DNA from: a candidate division CSSED10-310 bacterium
GTDB taxonomy: Bacteria > CSSED10-310 > JAFGJC01
DNA: 64,000 nucleotides
Assembly: GCA_016927905.1 (NCBI GenBank)
Contig: JAFGLW010000007.1
Coordinates: 124,001 to 188,000 of the forward strand
Reading direction: 5' to 3'
In this document: positions 1-9,627 of the stretch, piece after piece
How the letters are laid out: each line of letters starts with the position of its first letter
Position numbering within the stretch: position 1 is the first letter of the stretch
Program-made: the position numbers and the translations under genes
The notes under the pieces: model-generated
What the model was told of the DNA's origin: nothing
Databases searched by the model: none
Seen by the model: only the letters and a program-made list of their open reading frames with translations

Positions 1-984
1 ATTTAAACCCTCCGGTCCCAGTTTCCGGTCGATATGGGGGAAACTCAGCCTGGGTTGAACAAAACCCGCCCGGCGGAGAAGTCCGGCGATCCGGGGCGTT
101 ATGGCATGAGCACTCACGGCATTGGGAAGATGCCATGAAACCGTTTCGTATTGGCCGGCCAGAAATCTCAGGATATCAGCCAGCCGATCCGGATCCATAG
201 CGCCCAGATCGTCGTCATAGAGCGCGATATTCCGGATCCCGGGTTGTTTGAGAATTGTATCGATTTCCCGGATCAGTCCGGATATCGGGGTATCCCGAGG
301 CGGTCCCGAAAGAATACCGGCAGCGCAGTATGTGCAGTTTCGGCTGCACCCGGTTCGCATTGAAATCAGGCCGTACCGCAACCCGGGAACATGGTTCCAG
401 CATGGTGGCGGGTGGAGATCGATCATTTTCCGGGGGAATTTCACGCCAGTCAGGTCACACAGCCGGCGGTAGAACGGTTCATCGACCGGCCCGGGGATCC
501 CCATATCCGGTTTTAAAACGGATTGCATGTGTTCCGGGCATAACGTCGCATATATTCCTCCCACGATGACCGGGGCACCCGGAGCTGCCCGGCGAACCGT
601 TTCGATCACCCGGGCGACTCCGGAATACCAGTACGTCATGGCTGTGGTGATCAGCACGGCACCGGGTTTCGGCAGCATTTCCACCGCCGTTTCAAAGCGC
701 TCCGTCGTCGATCCGTACCGCTTGTAAAAGCGAGGTACAAATTTGAAAACTTCCGGTTTGGCGATTGTGTTCGACCGGTACTCACAAGGTCCGCCGGGGC
801 TGATTCTGAATCCAGATGACTCATCCGGTCCGCTCGTATCGAGACAATCCAGATAGTTCACTTGAAAACCGATCGCAGACAGAACGGCGGCAATTCTCAG
901 AAATCCGACCGGCTGGGCAAAATGGTCGAACGCCGAAAAATCTTCGATCCACGGTCGGATCATCCAAATGACAGGATTGACCAT
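1..984 (-). CDS. B12-binding-type radical SAM protein, truncated at window edge
   Basis: The frame stays open from the window edge to an ATG at 984 and reads as an N-terminal cobalamin-binding-type domain followed by a radical SAM core. The visible 328 residues begin MVNPVIWMIRPWIEDF, a start typical of B12-binding radical SAM enzymes. The 4Fe-4S motif CSRNCTYC gives C213, C217 and C220, the CxxxCxxC spacing. A GGIYATL segment near residue 145 fits the end of the Rossmann-like B12 domain. An in-frame ATG at 1011 is an alternative start, and neither start has a well-spaced ribosome site. The gene diverges from the pseudo-receiver gene that starts at 1091. The substrate cannot be deduced, because the family covers methyltransferases, ring-forming enzymes and lipid-modifying enzymes. 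The C-terminal part lies outside the window. Confidence 0.85.
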   Translation of the reverse strand, partial: MVNPVIWMIRPWIEDFSAFDHFAQPVGFLRIAAVLSAIGFQVNYLDCLDTSGPDESSGFRISPGGPCEYRSNTIAKPEVFKFVPRFYKRYGSTTERFETAVEMLPKPGAVLITTAMTYWYSGVARVIETVRRAAPGAPVIVGGIYATLCPEHMQSVLKPDMGIPGPVDEPFYRRLCDLTGVKFPRKMIDLHPPPCWNHVPGLRYGLISMRTGCSRNCTYCAAGILSGPPRDTPISGLIREIDTILKQPGIRNIALYDDDLGAMDPDRLADILRFLAGQYETVSWHLPNAVSAHAITPRIAGLLRRAGFVQPRLSFPHIDRKLGPEGLN

Positions 985-1090
985 TTCTCCGGGCAGTCCC
1001 TTCCCAAGCATTGAGAATATAGGGGTAAATAAGATAAATTAAAAGCCGTGGAATGCAGGGATCCAAAGGTGGGACTTGGGAGGAAACACG

Positions 1091-3307
1091 ATGTCCGGAG
1101 AATCCATTGTTCTGGTGGAGGGGAATGAAAAGATTACGACGACGCTTTCCGAACCGCTTCGAAAACTGGGGTATCAACTCACCGCCGTTCAATGGGCCGA
1201 GGAAGCACTGTCGATCGTTCAGAAGGGGAGCGTACATGCCGTGCTGGCCCACACCAAACAGGCGGGCATGACCGGAATTGAATTCATTCGGGACGTTCGC
1301 AGGGAAAGCCGGTTCAAGGTGCGCCCGGTGATACTGGTTTACGGGAAAGATGATCTCGATATCAAAGTGCAGGCGTTCAAAGCCGGTGCGGATGATTATC
1401 TTGTTCTGCCGTTTCAGATACCGGAATTGGTTCTGAGACTGCAGCTGCGCATCAATAAGACCCAGAAAGACGCACACGATAAATCCCGGGAAAATGCGGA
1501 TATGCTGGAAATCGAAAGAGCCGCACCGGAGCCGGTGCCCCCTCATGGTTCAATGGTTTCAAGATCTCTCCCCATGATTCTGGATAATATTTTCCGGCGG
1601 GGAAGCACGGGAGTCTTGCGGCTGATCCAGGGTCGGAAGAATATTTTTATTTATCTGGAGAACGGGATGATCCGGGGGGTGAAAGGTGAAGAACCGCAGC
1701 TGCATCTGGCAGGCCGATTGATCAAATGGGGAATCGTACCACGCCCGATGATCAGGAAGGTACGCGAAATCGGGAGGACGGGGAACGATGTCGAGCTGAT
1801 CAACGAACTGGTGAGAACCTTGAACCTGTCTCCGGACAGGCTGTACAGCCTGGGATGCCGGTATATTCAGTTCGGATTGAACCGGATGGTCAGGATGGTC
1901 AAGGCGGATTATCAGTTTGTATCCGAAGAGGATTCCCGCGACGCCTATCTGGTCCCGCCCCCCGGTATTCATCCCCTGCATGTGCTGATTCCGGCAATAC
2001 GGTCACGTTGGCTCCCGCCATCCTACCGCTTGTTTCTTCCGAAAGAAAACAACTGGATCACACCCGCGTCGGGGCTGGGAACGATCGGTGAGGTCATGCA
2101 GCTCACGGTTGTTGAATCCGGCATGTTCCAGCTCATCGCCGAAGGAAAATCTCTGTCACATTTCCTCACTGAAGCCCGGCAGGTCGCTTCCCATGCTGAA
2201 CAGCTGATTCATATCGCCTTGGCGTTCCGGGTCATTGAAGAGGGAGATAAAAAGCCGGTATCGGAAAAGGAAACCAAAGCGGTCGGAATTCCGGAGCCTC
2301 AAGCCGAAGTTCCCACAACCGATCTGGTCGATGATGAAGGCGAGGACCGGGAGCGTGTTTTGGAGCGGAAGACGGACCGGCCGGTTTCTGTCGAGAAACA
2401 TCCTCCCGAGATCGCTCCTCATCCGACCGGCCCCAAATCCGTGGCGCGGGAGTCGAAGCCCGGGCAACCCCGGATCGTCCGGGAGCTTTATCCGGAGATT
2501 CCGGAAGAAGATACCGGCTTGCCCGGCGCTTTCGGGGTACGGGGTTTCGGATTTCCCGAGGAGCGGCTTTTTGAGGGAAATCTGTCGGAAACGCCCTTTG
2601 TATTTTTGTTCGGACTGGCGATGGAACACAAGAAAACCGGTGTTTTGCTGATCAGTCAGGGGACCTATATTATCAAGCTTTTCTGGCGAAAAGGTCGGAT
2701 TCTGTTTGCGCGAACCGAGGATCCTTCCATGCGGATCGATCAGATCATGGTCGATATGGGTATGATTACCCCCCGGCAGAAAGCCGCGGTCGAAGAAATG
2801 CTCGCTGAAACGGATAAAATGCGGACCGGAACGGTGATTTTCAAAAAGCAGATCGTGAACATGGTACAGATGTCCGAAGCCGTCCATCGTCAGGTTGAGG
2901 TCATCTTGAAATCGTTGTTCAACGCCGAAAAGGGAGATTACCGGTTCGATGAGGGGAACCTTCCGGACGAGGAACATATCCCGCTTGATCTGCCGGCGGA
3001 AAACCTGTTGCTGAACGGCATCCGGGAAATTGAAAATACCGACCGGCTGATCGAGTACATGCCGGCGCTGACCGATACCCTTGTTCAGACATCCAGGGCC
3101 AAGGAGTCGAGCGGGCAGTATCGGCTGGGATCGACGGTGATGAATATTTTCGATAAATTCCGCCGGCCCCTGCTGGTCCGGGAAGCCATTGTCGGGTCGG
3201 AGGTCAGTCCACGGGAATTCAGGTCCATTTTGCTTGCACTGATGCTGATGGGCCTTTTGAATTACTACAACCGGGCCAAGATGGATGCGAAAGATCCATC
3301 TCCATGA
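1091..3307 (+). CDS. Pseudo-receiver protein with two DUF4388 (PATAN) domains
   Basis: This 738-residue cytoplasmic protein is probably a signalling scaffold. Residues 1-125 fold like a response-regulator receiver, but the conserved positions are changed: the acidic pair is VEGNE, the phospho-acceptor position is His54 (in AHTKQAG) and the usual Lys before PF is Leu. Residues about 155-250 and 500-690 each look like a DUF4388/PATAN domain, with GxTGVLxL or KTGVLLI starts and a following helical part. A charged, Pro-rich linker of about 390-480 joins them. The ATG at 1091 has GGGAGG at 1078-1083; a TTG 15 bases upstream is less likely. The stop overlaps the malQ start as ATGA, so the two are translationally coupled. 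PATAN domains are known from gliding and GTPase-linked regulators; the role here is inferred only. Confidence 0.75.
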   Translation: MSGESIVLVEGNEKITTTLSEPLRKLGYQLTAVQWAEEALSIVQKGSVHAVLAHTKQAGMTGIEFIRDVRRESRFKVRPVILVYGKDDLDIKVQAFKAGADDYLVLPFQIPELVLRLQLRINKTQKDAHDKSRENADMLEIERAAPEPVPPHGSMVSRSLPMILDNIFRRGSTGVLRLIQGRKNIFIYLENGMIRGVKGEEPQLHLAGRLIKWGIVPRPMIRKVREIGRTGNDVELINELVRTLNLSPDRLYSLGCRYIQFGLNRMVRMVKADYQFVSEEDSRDAYLVPPPGIHPLHVLIPAIRSRWLPPSYRLFLPKENNWITPASGLGTIGEVMQLTVVESGMFQLIAEGKSLSHFLTEARQVASHAEQLIHIALAFRVIEEGDKKPVSEKETKAVGIPEPQAEVPTTDLVDDEGEDRERVLERKTDRPVSVEKHPPEIAPHPTGPKSVARESKPGQPRIVRELYPEIPEEDTGLPGAFGVRGFGFPEERLFEGNLSETPFVFLFGLAMEHKKTGVLLISQGTYIIKLFWRKGRILFARTEDPSMRIDQIMVDMGMITPRQKAAVEEMLAETDKMRTGTVIFKKQIVNMVQMSEAVHRQVEVILKSLFNAEKGDYRFDEGNLPDEEHIPLDLPAENLLLNGIREIENTDRLIEYMPALTDTLVQTSRAKESSGQYRLGSTVMNIFDKFRRPLLVREAIVGSEVSPREFRSILLALMLMGLLNYYNRAKMDAKDPSP

Positions 3308-4809
3308 ACATGTCCCGGTCCAGTGGTGTTTTGCTCCATCCCACGTCACTCCCGGGAAGCGGCACATGCGGCAGCCTCGGGAAAGAGGCTTTGCACTTTC
3401 TGAATGTTCTCCATGATTCAGGCCAGCGCCTCTGGCAGATTCTGCCGATGAATCCCCCCGGATTCGGGTTTTCGCCCTATCAGAGCATATCCGCATTTGC
3501 CGGCAATCCGCTCCTGATCGACCTTCCCGAACTGGTGCTAACCGGTCTGTTATCGGACATTGAAGATTCCCCCCCGCCGGCAGAATCCCCGGCACAAGTC
3601 GATTACGAGGCCACATCCCGTAAAAACCGCATGGCCTGCCTGAATGCCTTTCGATCTTTCCGGCACAGGGGCGGATTGAAATCGGAATCCTACCGGCGGT
3701 TTATCGAGGATCATCATTATTGGCTGGATGATTTTGCGCTGTTCTGTGCGATTCGAAACGAGTTGGGGGGGATCGGCTGGCAGGAATGGCCTTCCGGATT
3801 GAGAGACAGAGATCCGGATACGCTGGGCCGTTTTGCCGTCGATCACGGTGATTCGATGGAATTTGTCCGGTTTCAACAGTACCTGTTTTTCACGCAATGG
3901 GATGCGGTCAAACTGGCTGCATCCGCAAGGGGGATCGGCATCATCGGGGATTTGCCCATATTCGTATCCCATGACTCGGCCGATGTCTGGTCTCACCGCG
4001 AGATGTTCCGGCTCGATCCGTCAGGCAAACCGCTGGCGGTATCCGGCGTTCCGCCGGATTATTTCAGTGATGACGGCCAGAAATGGGGCAATCCCCTGTA
4101 CCGGTGGGACCGGATGGCAGATGCAGATTACAGCTGGTGGGTTCATCGTTTCCGGACTCTTTTGAAACTCGTTGACGTGATCCGGCTGGACCATTTCCGC
4201 GGTTTCGTTCAATTCTGGGAGATTCCCCGGGAATCGGACACGGCTCGCAACGGGGAATGGCGGGATGGCCCCGGTATGCACTTTTTCAAGTCAATTCTAA
4301 GGCAACTGGGAGAACTGTCCATCATTGCCGAGGATCTGGGCGTGATCACTCCCGACGTGGAATCGTTGCGGGATGCACTGGGGTTTCCAGGAATGAAAAT
4401 CCTGCAGTTCGCCTTCGGGAGCGGCCCCGACAATCCCTATCTGCCCGACCGTTACACAGACCGGTGTGTTGTATATACTGGCACCCACGACAACGATACG
4501 ACCGTGGGATGGCATAGGAAACTGTCAGCCGATCCCCAGGCCAATCGGGAGACACTTGAGCACTTGGCGAACGTGCTCGGACATTCTCCGCAGGAAATCA
4601 ACTGGGATCTCATCCAACTCGCGGTGCGGTCTGAAGCGGTCTGGTCCATCTTTCCCGTTCAGGACCTGCTCGGCATGGGATCATCGGCACGGATGAATCA
4701 TCCCGGCCGGTCCACCGGCAACTGGATGTGGCGGATGAAATCGTTCCGGGAATTTGAAACGGAGATTCCCAGGCTGAAGAGGTTATGCGGGGAAACAGGG
4801 AGATTATGA
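3304..4809 (+). CDS. malQ: 4-alpha-glucanotransferase (GH77)
   Basis: The 501-residue product is a cytoplasmic amylomaltase that transfers maltooligosaccharyl units between alpha-1,4-glucans in maltodextrin or glycogen turnover. The length is normal for the compact bacterial form. The N-terminus SGVLLHPTSLPG is a GH77 hallmark. The catalytic triad is visible as Asp296 in RLDHFRGF (nucleophile), Glu343 in IIAEDLG (acid/base) and Asp396 in GTHDNDT (transition-state stabiliser). The ATG overlaps the stop of the pseudo-receiver gene by four bases. The histidine kinase gene starts two bases after this stop, so all three are likely co-transcribed. The pairing of a glucan enzyme with signalling genes is unusual but gives no clear function. 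Identification is firm. Confidence 0.95.
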   Translation: MNMSRSSGVLLHPTSLPGSGTCGSLGKEALHFLNVLHDSGQRLWQILPMNPPGFGFSPYQSISAFAGNPLLIDLPELVLTGLLSDIEDSPPPAESPAQVDYEATSRKNRMACLNAFRSFRHRGGLKSESYRRFIEDHHYWLDDFALFCAIRNELGGIGWQEWPSGLRDRDPDTLGRFAVDHGDSMEFVRFQQYLFFTQWDAVKLAASARGIGIIGDLPIFVSHDSADVWSHREMFRLDPSGKPLAVSGVPPDYFSDDGQKWGNPLYRWDRMADADYSWWVHRFRTLLKLVDVIRLDHFRGFVQFWEIPRESDTARNGEWRDGPGMHFFKSILRQLGELSIIAEDLGVITPDVESLRDALGFPGMKILQFAFGSGPDNPYLPDRYTDRCVVYTGTHDNDTTVGWHRKLSADPQANRETLEHLANVLGHSPQEINWDLIQLAVRSEAVWSIFPVQDLLGMGSSARMNHPGRSTGNWMWRMKSFREFETEIPRLKRLCGETGRL

Positions 4810-4810
4810 G

Positions 4811-7063
4811 ATGACGCGGTATGCGAGAGTTCCACCCAGAATGGCGAAATTGTTCCAGACCGCCGAAGAATACGTGTCCAGGTATTTCAGCGAAAAACAC
4901 GAATCCCCCGGCGAGGGAACAATCGAAATTCACGGGGAGCGGTATATCCTGATCCGGGCGGCATCCATGTCGGTGGAACTGTTCAAAACGCTGAGTCGTC
5001 TCTATCAGAAAGAAGATGAATCCTGCAGCATCGCCAAAAATTTACTGTTCGATCTGGCTCATGCCATCGGCAAATCGGATGCGGCTTTTTTCCACCGGCA
5101 GAACAAACTGGTGGATCCGATCGCGAAACTTTCGGCCGGCCCGATTCATTTCGCTTTCACCGGCTGGGCATCCGTCAGCATCATGCCGGAATCCAATCCG
5201 GTTCCGGATGAGTCCTATTTCCTGATATACGACCATCCGTTTTCATTCGAATCGGACGGCTGGATCCGTTCCGGTCTCAAATCGGAATTTCCGGTGTGTT
5301 TCATGAATGCCGGATATTCGGCGGGATGGTGCGAGGAATCGTTCGGCGTCAGACTGGTGGCGGCCGAAGTGCTGTGCAGGGCCAGCGGCGATGAGTGCTG
5401 CCGTTTCATCATGGCGCCGCCGGAACGGATACAGGAACATATCGAGCGGTACAGCCAGCAGATCAAAATGGACCCAAAGCGGCTGGTCGAATACATGATT
5501 CCGGGATTGTTCAAACGAAAGGAAATGGAACATCTGCTTTGGCAATCCGAACTCCGTTACAAGATGTTGTTCGAGGACGCCAATGATGCCATCTACATTC
5601 TGCAGGACGACTGCATCATCCAGGCAAATTCCTGCGGAAAATCCGCCCTGGGCCGGACTCACGAAGAAGTGATCGGGCGGACAATTCTTGACTTTTCACC
5701 TCGGATTCAGAGCAGCAACCTGAAATCAGGCGAATTGTGGCGGTGTAAGCACGAACTCGCATTCTCCGGGCATCCATCCATATTCGAATGGCAGTTTCAG
5801 AAAGTGGACGGGACCCTCATCGACATGGAGATATCCCTCAAGCTGATTGATGACGGGCAGCGGCTGTCCCAGGCCATCTGCCGGGATATCACGCAAAGAA
5901 AGACACTGGAATCCCAGCTGATTCAATCCCAGAAGATGCAGGCCATCGGGACCCTGGCCAGCGGTATTGCCCATGATTTCAACAATATCCTTTCCGGCAT
6001 GCTGGGATTCACATCTCTTCTGAAAATCCAACTTCCCAGGACGGACCTGAATTTCCGCTATCTTGAACGGATTGAGGGAGCAGTGAATCAGGCGGCTGAT
6101 CTGACCCGCCAGCTGCTTTCATTTTCACGGAAAAGCGAATTCAGAACGGTTCCGATGAACGTCAACGATCACATTCTCAACGTCCTGAAACTCCTGGAAC
6201 GAACCTCCGGGTTCCAGATCGAATCCCGTGTGGAGTTGGATCCCGACGTCAAGGGGATTGAGGGAGATCCCAGTCAGTTCGAACAGATGATCATGAACCT
6301 GTGTTTGAACAGCGCCCGGGCCATGCCGGACGGGGGCGTCTTAAAGATCGTGACCCGGATGGCGGGGGAAGCCGAGCTTGAGAGTGTGCAATTCGCTGAA
6401 TTCACGGGATCAAAAGCTGTTTGCATCGAGGTAGTTGACACCGGGATCGGTATGTCCCGAGAGGTTCTGGAGCGGGTGTTCGAACCGTACTTCAGCGTTC
6501 GATCCAACGGATCGGGAACCGGATTGGGAATGCTGATCGTCTATAACATATTGAAAAGTCATCACGGTCACATCATGATTCAATCCCAACCGGGGGAGGG
6601 CACGTGCGTCCGTCTTTACCTGCCGCCGACGTTCAAGCCGATTCTGAAACATACCGTCATCATGCAGGAAATGCGCACGGGAAGCGAAACGATTCTGGTC
6701 GTGGATGATGAAGTCATGATCACGGAGTTTCTGGAAGAACTCCTGAAACCACTCGGATATTCCGTCGTGACCGCTCATGACGGATCCGAAGCAATCAAGC
6801 GGTTCAAATCTCTGGCTTCCCAGATCGACCTGGCGGTCATCAATATCGGGATATCCAAGGCGGGCGGGGAGAAGATGGCACAGGTGATGCTGGAAATCCG
6901 TCCGGAGTTGGAAATCGTGTTGACAAGCGGTCTGCCGTTTTCCGCAGAATTGAAAAAACAATATGGTGAAATGGGAATCAAGGGATTCGTCCAGAAACCT
7001 TTCAAACCGGAGGAAATCTGCAAGCTGATCCGGGAAATTCTGGACCGGAGATCTTCAGGTTGA
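4811..7063 (+). CDS. V4R-PAS hybrid histidine kinase with Asn in place of receiver Asp
   Basis: This 750-residue sensor has no transmembrane segment, so it is probably cytoplasmic. In order it holds an XylR_N/V4R-like sensory region (about 20-225, ending in a Cys-rich CRASGDECCRF), a PAS domain (about 240-360), a HisKA domain with H-box His388 in SGIAHDFNN, a HATPase domain (N box NLCLNSARAMP, G boxes VDTGIGM and GTGLGM) and a C-terminal receiver (about 625-745). The receiver keeps Asp632, Asp633 and Lys729, but the phospho-acceptor position reads AVINIG, with Asn678 instead of Asp. V4R domains are known to bind small hydrophobic ligands. The kinase core should be active, while the receiver probably cannot be phosphorylated in the usual way. 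The 3' end overlaps the convergent GGDEF-like gene by nine bases. Confidence 0.88.
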   Translation: MTRYARVPPRMAKLFQTAEEYVSRYFSEKHESPGEGTIEIHGERYILIRAASMSVELFKTLSRLYQKEDESCSIAKNLLFDLAHAIGKSDAAFFHRQNKLVDPIAKLSAGPIHFAFTGWASVSIMPESNPVPDESYFLIYDHPFSFESDGWIRSGLKSEFPVCFMNAGYSAGWCEESFGVRLVAAEVLCRASGDECCRFIMAPPERIQEHIERYSQQIKMDPKRLVEYMIPGLFKRKEMEHLLWQSELRYKMLFEDANDAIYILQDDCIIQANSCGKSALGRTHEEVIGRTILDFSPRIQSSNLKSGELWRCKHELAFSGHPSIFEWQFQKVDGTLIDMEISLKLIDDGQRLSQAICRDITQRKTLESQLIQSQKMQAIGTLASGIAHDFNNILSGMLGFTSLLKIQLPRTDLNFRYLERIEGAVNQAADLTRQLLSFSRKSEFRTVPMNVNDHILNVLKLLERTSGFQIESRVELDPDVKGIEGDPSQFEQMIMNLCLNSARAMPDGGVLKIVTRMAGEAELESVQFAEFTGSKAVCIEVVDTGIGMSREVLERVFEPYFSVRSNGSGTGLGMLIVYNILKSHHGHIMIQSQPGEGTCVRLYLPPTFKPILKHTVIMQEMRTGSETILVVDDEVMITEFLEELLKPLGYSVVTAHDGSEAIKRFKSLASQIDLAVINIGISKAGGEKMAQVMLEIRPELEIVLTSGLPFSAELKKQYGEMGIKGFVQKPFKPEEICKLIREILDRRSSG

Positions 7064-8083
7064 TTGATCCGAGCGCCACAGACGAACCCGGTTTCCATGA
7101 GAATGGGCTGTTTTTAGCGTTTCGAACGACCGGTTGAGCAGTTCTTTCGAATCGATGTGTTTGCCGTCGGGCCAGATGGTGATTCCGATGCTGACGGTCA
7201 TGGTTATCCTGAAATTATCAATTAAGCATGTTGTTTCCTTGACGCGGTGTCTGAGTCGTTCTGCAAGCACGTGCGAACCGGCGGTGTTCTGACCGGCGGA
7301 TAGACACACAAAAGTGTCGCTCCCCGACTGAATGAACAAGTCGCATTTCCGGATCAAGCGTCTCATGGCCTCATGACATTCCTCCACGGCCCTGAGACCG
7401 GCGGGCTGGCCGTATTGGGAGATGACGTGCGCCAGATTGTCCAGTCGGATGGCGAGCAGGGCAAATGTGGATCCGTGCCGCTTCGAACGGTCGATTTCAC
7501 GGTCCAGCAGCCACCGGATAAGGTGTTCATCCTGGAGATATTTGTCGTCGCCCTGAACGGTCGAATTGGCTAACTTCTGCTTGAGCTGATCGATCTGGAT
7601 GGACAGCAACTCCTTTTCAATCGCCGTCTTGATGACTGTCGCCGCCAGCTGAAGCTGCAGAAGATGCTGGCCGGCCAGCGACGCGAATGAATCGAAATCG
7701 GCCAGGAGTAATCCCATGATTTCGTTTTCGCAGTGCATGGGAACAATGATCAGGTTCTCTTCTTTGATCTTTTCGGCCACTTCCGGCTCCAGAATCTCCT
7801 CCAATAAACACATTTGCCGGTTTTCCAGAGCGGTTTTCAGCGCCGGTGATTTCTCATGGTTGATGATCCGGGCTTTCTCCTCGACGAATTCATTGAGTTC
7901 CCTGGTAACAGCCAAAGCCCAATTCCCGGATTCCCTGCCCTGAAGGTATATCCCGATGCGCCTGCTGGCCAGGAGTTCGCTGAGGTGAGACCCGATGGAT
8001 GCCAGGAGATTCCGAAGATCCTCGAACCTGATTCTCGGCGATATCTTGATATCCTCATTCCAGGAATCGTCATGCCGGTTCAA
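7055..8083 (-). CDS. GAF-like and degenerate GGDEF domain protein
   Basis: The 342-residue protein has an N-terminal GAF-like region (about 20-170, with ENEIMGLLLADF), a short coiled coil (about 175-200) and a diguanylate-cyclase fold (about 205-335). The signature that should read GGDEF is SGSDTF, and the substrate-binding residues around it are changed, so I infer it is not an active cyclase and acts as a regulator or nucleotide sensor. The fold is still recognisable from the segments SKRHGSTFALLAIRLDN and MTVSIGITI. The start is a TTG at 8083, with GGGAGG about nine bases upstream; no in-frame ATG lies near. Transcription runs toward the hybrid kinase gene, with a nine-base tail-to-tail overlap. 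Confidence 0.72.
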   Translation of the reverse strand: MNRHDDSWNEDIKISPRIRFEDLRNLLASIGSHLSELLASRRIGIYLQGRESGNWALAVTRELNEFVEEKARIINHEKSPALKTALENRQMCLLEEILEPEVAEKIKEENLIIVPMHCENEIMGLLLADFDSFASLAGQHLLQLQLAATVIKTAIEKELLSIQIDQLKQKLANSTVQGDDKYLQDEHLIRWLLDREIDRSKRHGSTFALLAIRLDNLAHVISQYGQPAGLRAVEECHEAMRRLIRKCDLFIQSGSDTFVCLSAGQNTAGSHVLAERLRHRVKETTCLIDNFRITMTVSIGITIWPDGKHIDSKELLNRSFETLKTAHSHGNRVRLWRSDQST

Positions 8084-8140
8084 AATGGTATCCTCCCGCC
8101 GGAATTTCCTCTGCAGCGTAACAGGTTTGGCGAAAAATCT

Positions 8141-9493
8141 CTATGTCCTGTATTGCGTATCCGATTGGCCGGGAAACAGCGACAACTGGCCTTTCCGTAT
8201 CAGGGGCAGATCGTTTTTGAATCCGAACAGCCGCTCGCATGCACCGGCTGCCGCCGTGAAACGCTGGTTGTATTCCGGGTCGATGAACACATAGAATTTC
8301 CAGAGTCTCCCGTATTTTTCCTGAAGCGACAGAACCTCTCTGTTTTTATAGACATGAAGCGGACGGGCCGGGTTTTGATCCACCTTGACCAGCACATTCG
8401 CCTCTTTCAGGTTCATCTGCGGCGGCGGCGCGTAAACGATCACGGCTTCATGGGGAATCCGGGCATCCCGCGCGATTCTTTTCTCAGCGCTCCCCCGGTC
8501 TCCCTTGGAATTCAAATGGTATTTCTCGGCAAACTCCGCCCGGGTCTCCGGATCGATGTTCAGATCCGTGAGAACATATACCCGCTTGTACAGGTTCCGG
8601 CTCCGGTATTTCCCGAGAAGTCTCCGGATGGCCTTGTCGGCGCGGTAGGTTTCGTTCAGTGCGTAAAGAAGAGCCTCATCTCCGAGATGGTACAATTGCC
8701 CGATTTCGAATCCGAGTTCCACCGCGCGCTCCACCGCCCTTGAAATCATGGCGCCGGCGGCGATCTTGGCATGATGGTAATAGACCCGTTCAGTGAGGAA
8801 GTACCGGATCCGGAGCAGGTGGATGACCTCTGAAAATGCATCGTGACGGAATAGCCCGTTCTGCTGAAGATTGAGAATCAACCGGTCGTTCTCTATCTGG
8901 AAATACCGCAGTATCCGGTCGTCGAAATCCATTATCAAACCGCAGTTGCGGGCGTCCCGTCGGATGTAATCCAGCAGATCGGCGCAGATGGTGTGGGAGA
9001 CGATCTGGCGGGGGTACGCTTTTTCTCCGTGCGGCAGTTCGCGGCTTTTCAACAGTGACAGAACTTCTTCCAGAAGAGATTCCCGGTTCAGAATCGATCC
9101 GATTTCACCATTTTGAATGAAATGCCGGACCCTGTTTTCATCTTCATCATGCCGGGGGAAAATCCGTCGTTCGTCTTCCAGGGTATGCCCGAACGGAAGA
9201 TGGGTGATGTCGTGGATCAGGGCCGATACGCAGACCGCCTCCCATTCCCGTGTATCCATTCTCAGTCCCTGTTCCCGGGTAAGGCGCTCCAGTATCCGTT
9301 TGGCCATGAAATTGGTGCCGAGAGAATGGTCGAACCGGGTGTGAGAAGCACCGGGATAGACCAGGTGTGATGTGCCCAGCTGCCGGATGCCTCTGAGCCG
9401 TTGCATCACCCCGGTATCCATCAGCCTGAGTTCCAGAGCCGTGAACGGCAGGTCTCCGTGGACACTGTCCCGTATGTTCTTCACCGTCTTCAT
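8141..9493 (-). CDS. HD-domain phosphohydrolase, SAMHD1/dGTPase-like
   Basis: The 450-residue protein is a metal-dependent phosphohydrolase of the HD superfamily, in the branch that includes dNTP triphosphohydrolases. The N-terminus KNIRDSVHGDLPFTALELRLMDT is typical of this branch. The metal ligands are visible in the segments ASHTRFDHS and ALIHDITHLPFGH, and a later Asp lies in ADLLDYIRRD. I place the start at the ATG at 9493 because GGAG lies nine bases before it; in-frame TTG (9541) and ATG (9535) codons upstream lack a good ribosome site. The last 100 residues (after ARIPHEAVIVY) look like an extra small domain. The substrate could be a dNTP or another nucleotide, and the sequence does not decide. 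Confidence 0.85.
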   Translation of the reverse strand: MKTVKNIRDSVHGDLPFTALELRLMDTGVMQRLRGIRQLGTSHLVYPGASHTRFDHSLGTNFMAKRILERLTREQGLRMDTREWEAVCVSALIHDITHLPFGHTLEDERRIFPRHDEDENRVRHFIQNGEIGSILNRESLLEEVLSLLKSRELPHGEKAYPRQIVSHTICADLLDYIRRDARNCGLIMDFDDRILRYFQIENDRLILNLQQNGLFRHDAFSEVIHLLRIRYFLTERVYYHHAKIAAGAMISRAVERAVELGFEIGQLYHLGDEALLYALNETYRADKAIRRLLGKYRSRNLYKRVYVLTDLNIDPETRAEFAEKYHLNSKGDRGSAEKRIARDARIPHEAVIVYAPPPQMNLKEANVLVKVDQNPARPLHVYKNREVLSLQEKYGRLWKFYVFIDPEYNQRFTAAAGACERLFGFKNDLPLIRKGQLSLFPGQSDTQYRT

Positions 9494-9597
9494 GCCGGCT
9501 GTCTCCGGGAGAATTTCACCGTTTTCCGGTGCCATCTGCAACCAAATTACATTCCGGAATGGAAAAATGCCACGGAAATCACCCGCCGGGACCGGGG

Positions 9598-9627
9598 TTG
9601 ATGAAGATTGGAGGGCGTGTCTATAAT
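9598..9627 (+). promoter_or_regulatory. Promoter candidate for the transaldolase gene
   Basis: TTGATG at 9598-9603 and TATAAT at 9622-9627 are separated by 18 bases and match the housekeeping sigma-70 pattern well. Transcription would start near 9634, giving a leader of about 65 bases. The leader holds a small CCGGA/TCCGG hairpin and a run of six T before the ribosome site. Confidence 0.6.

Noticed and set aside
2156-3616. Minus-strand frame of 486 codons across the pseudo-receiver and malQ genes
   Set aside because: It overlaps two firmly identified genes and its product has no domain pattern.
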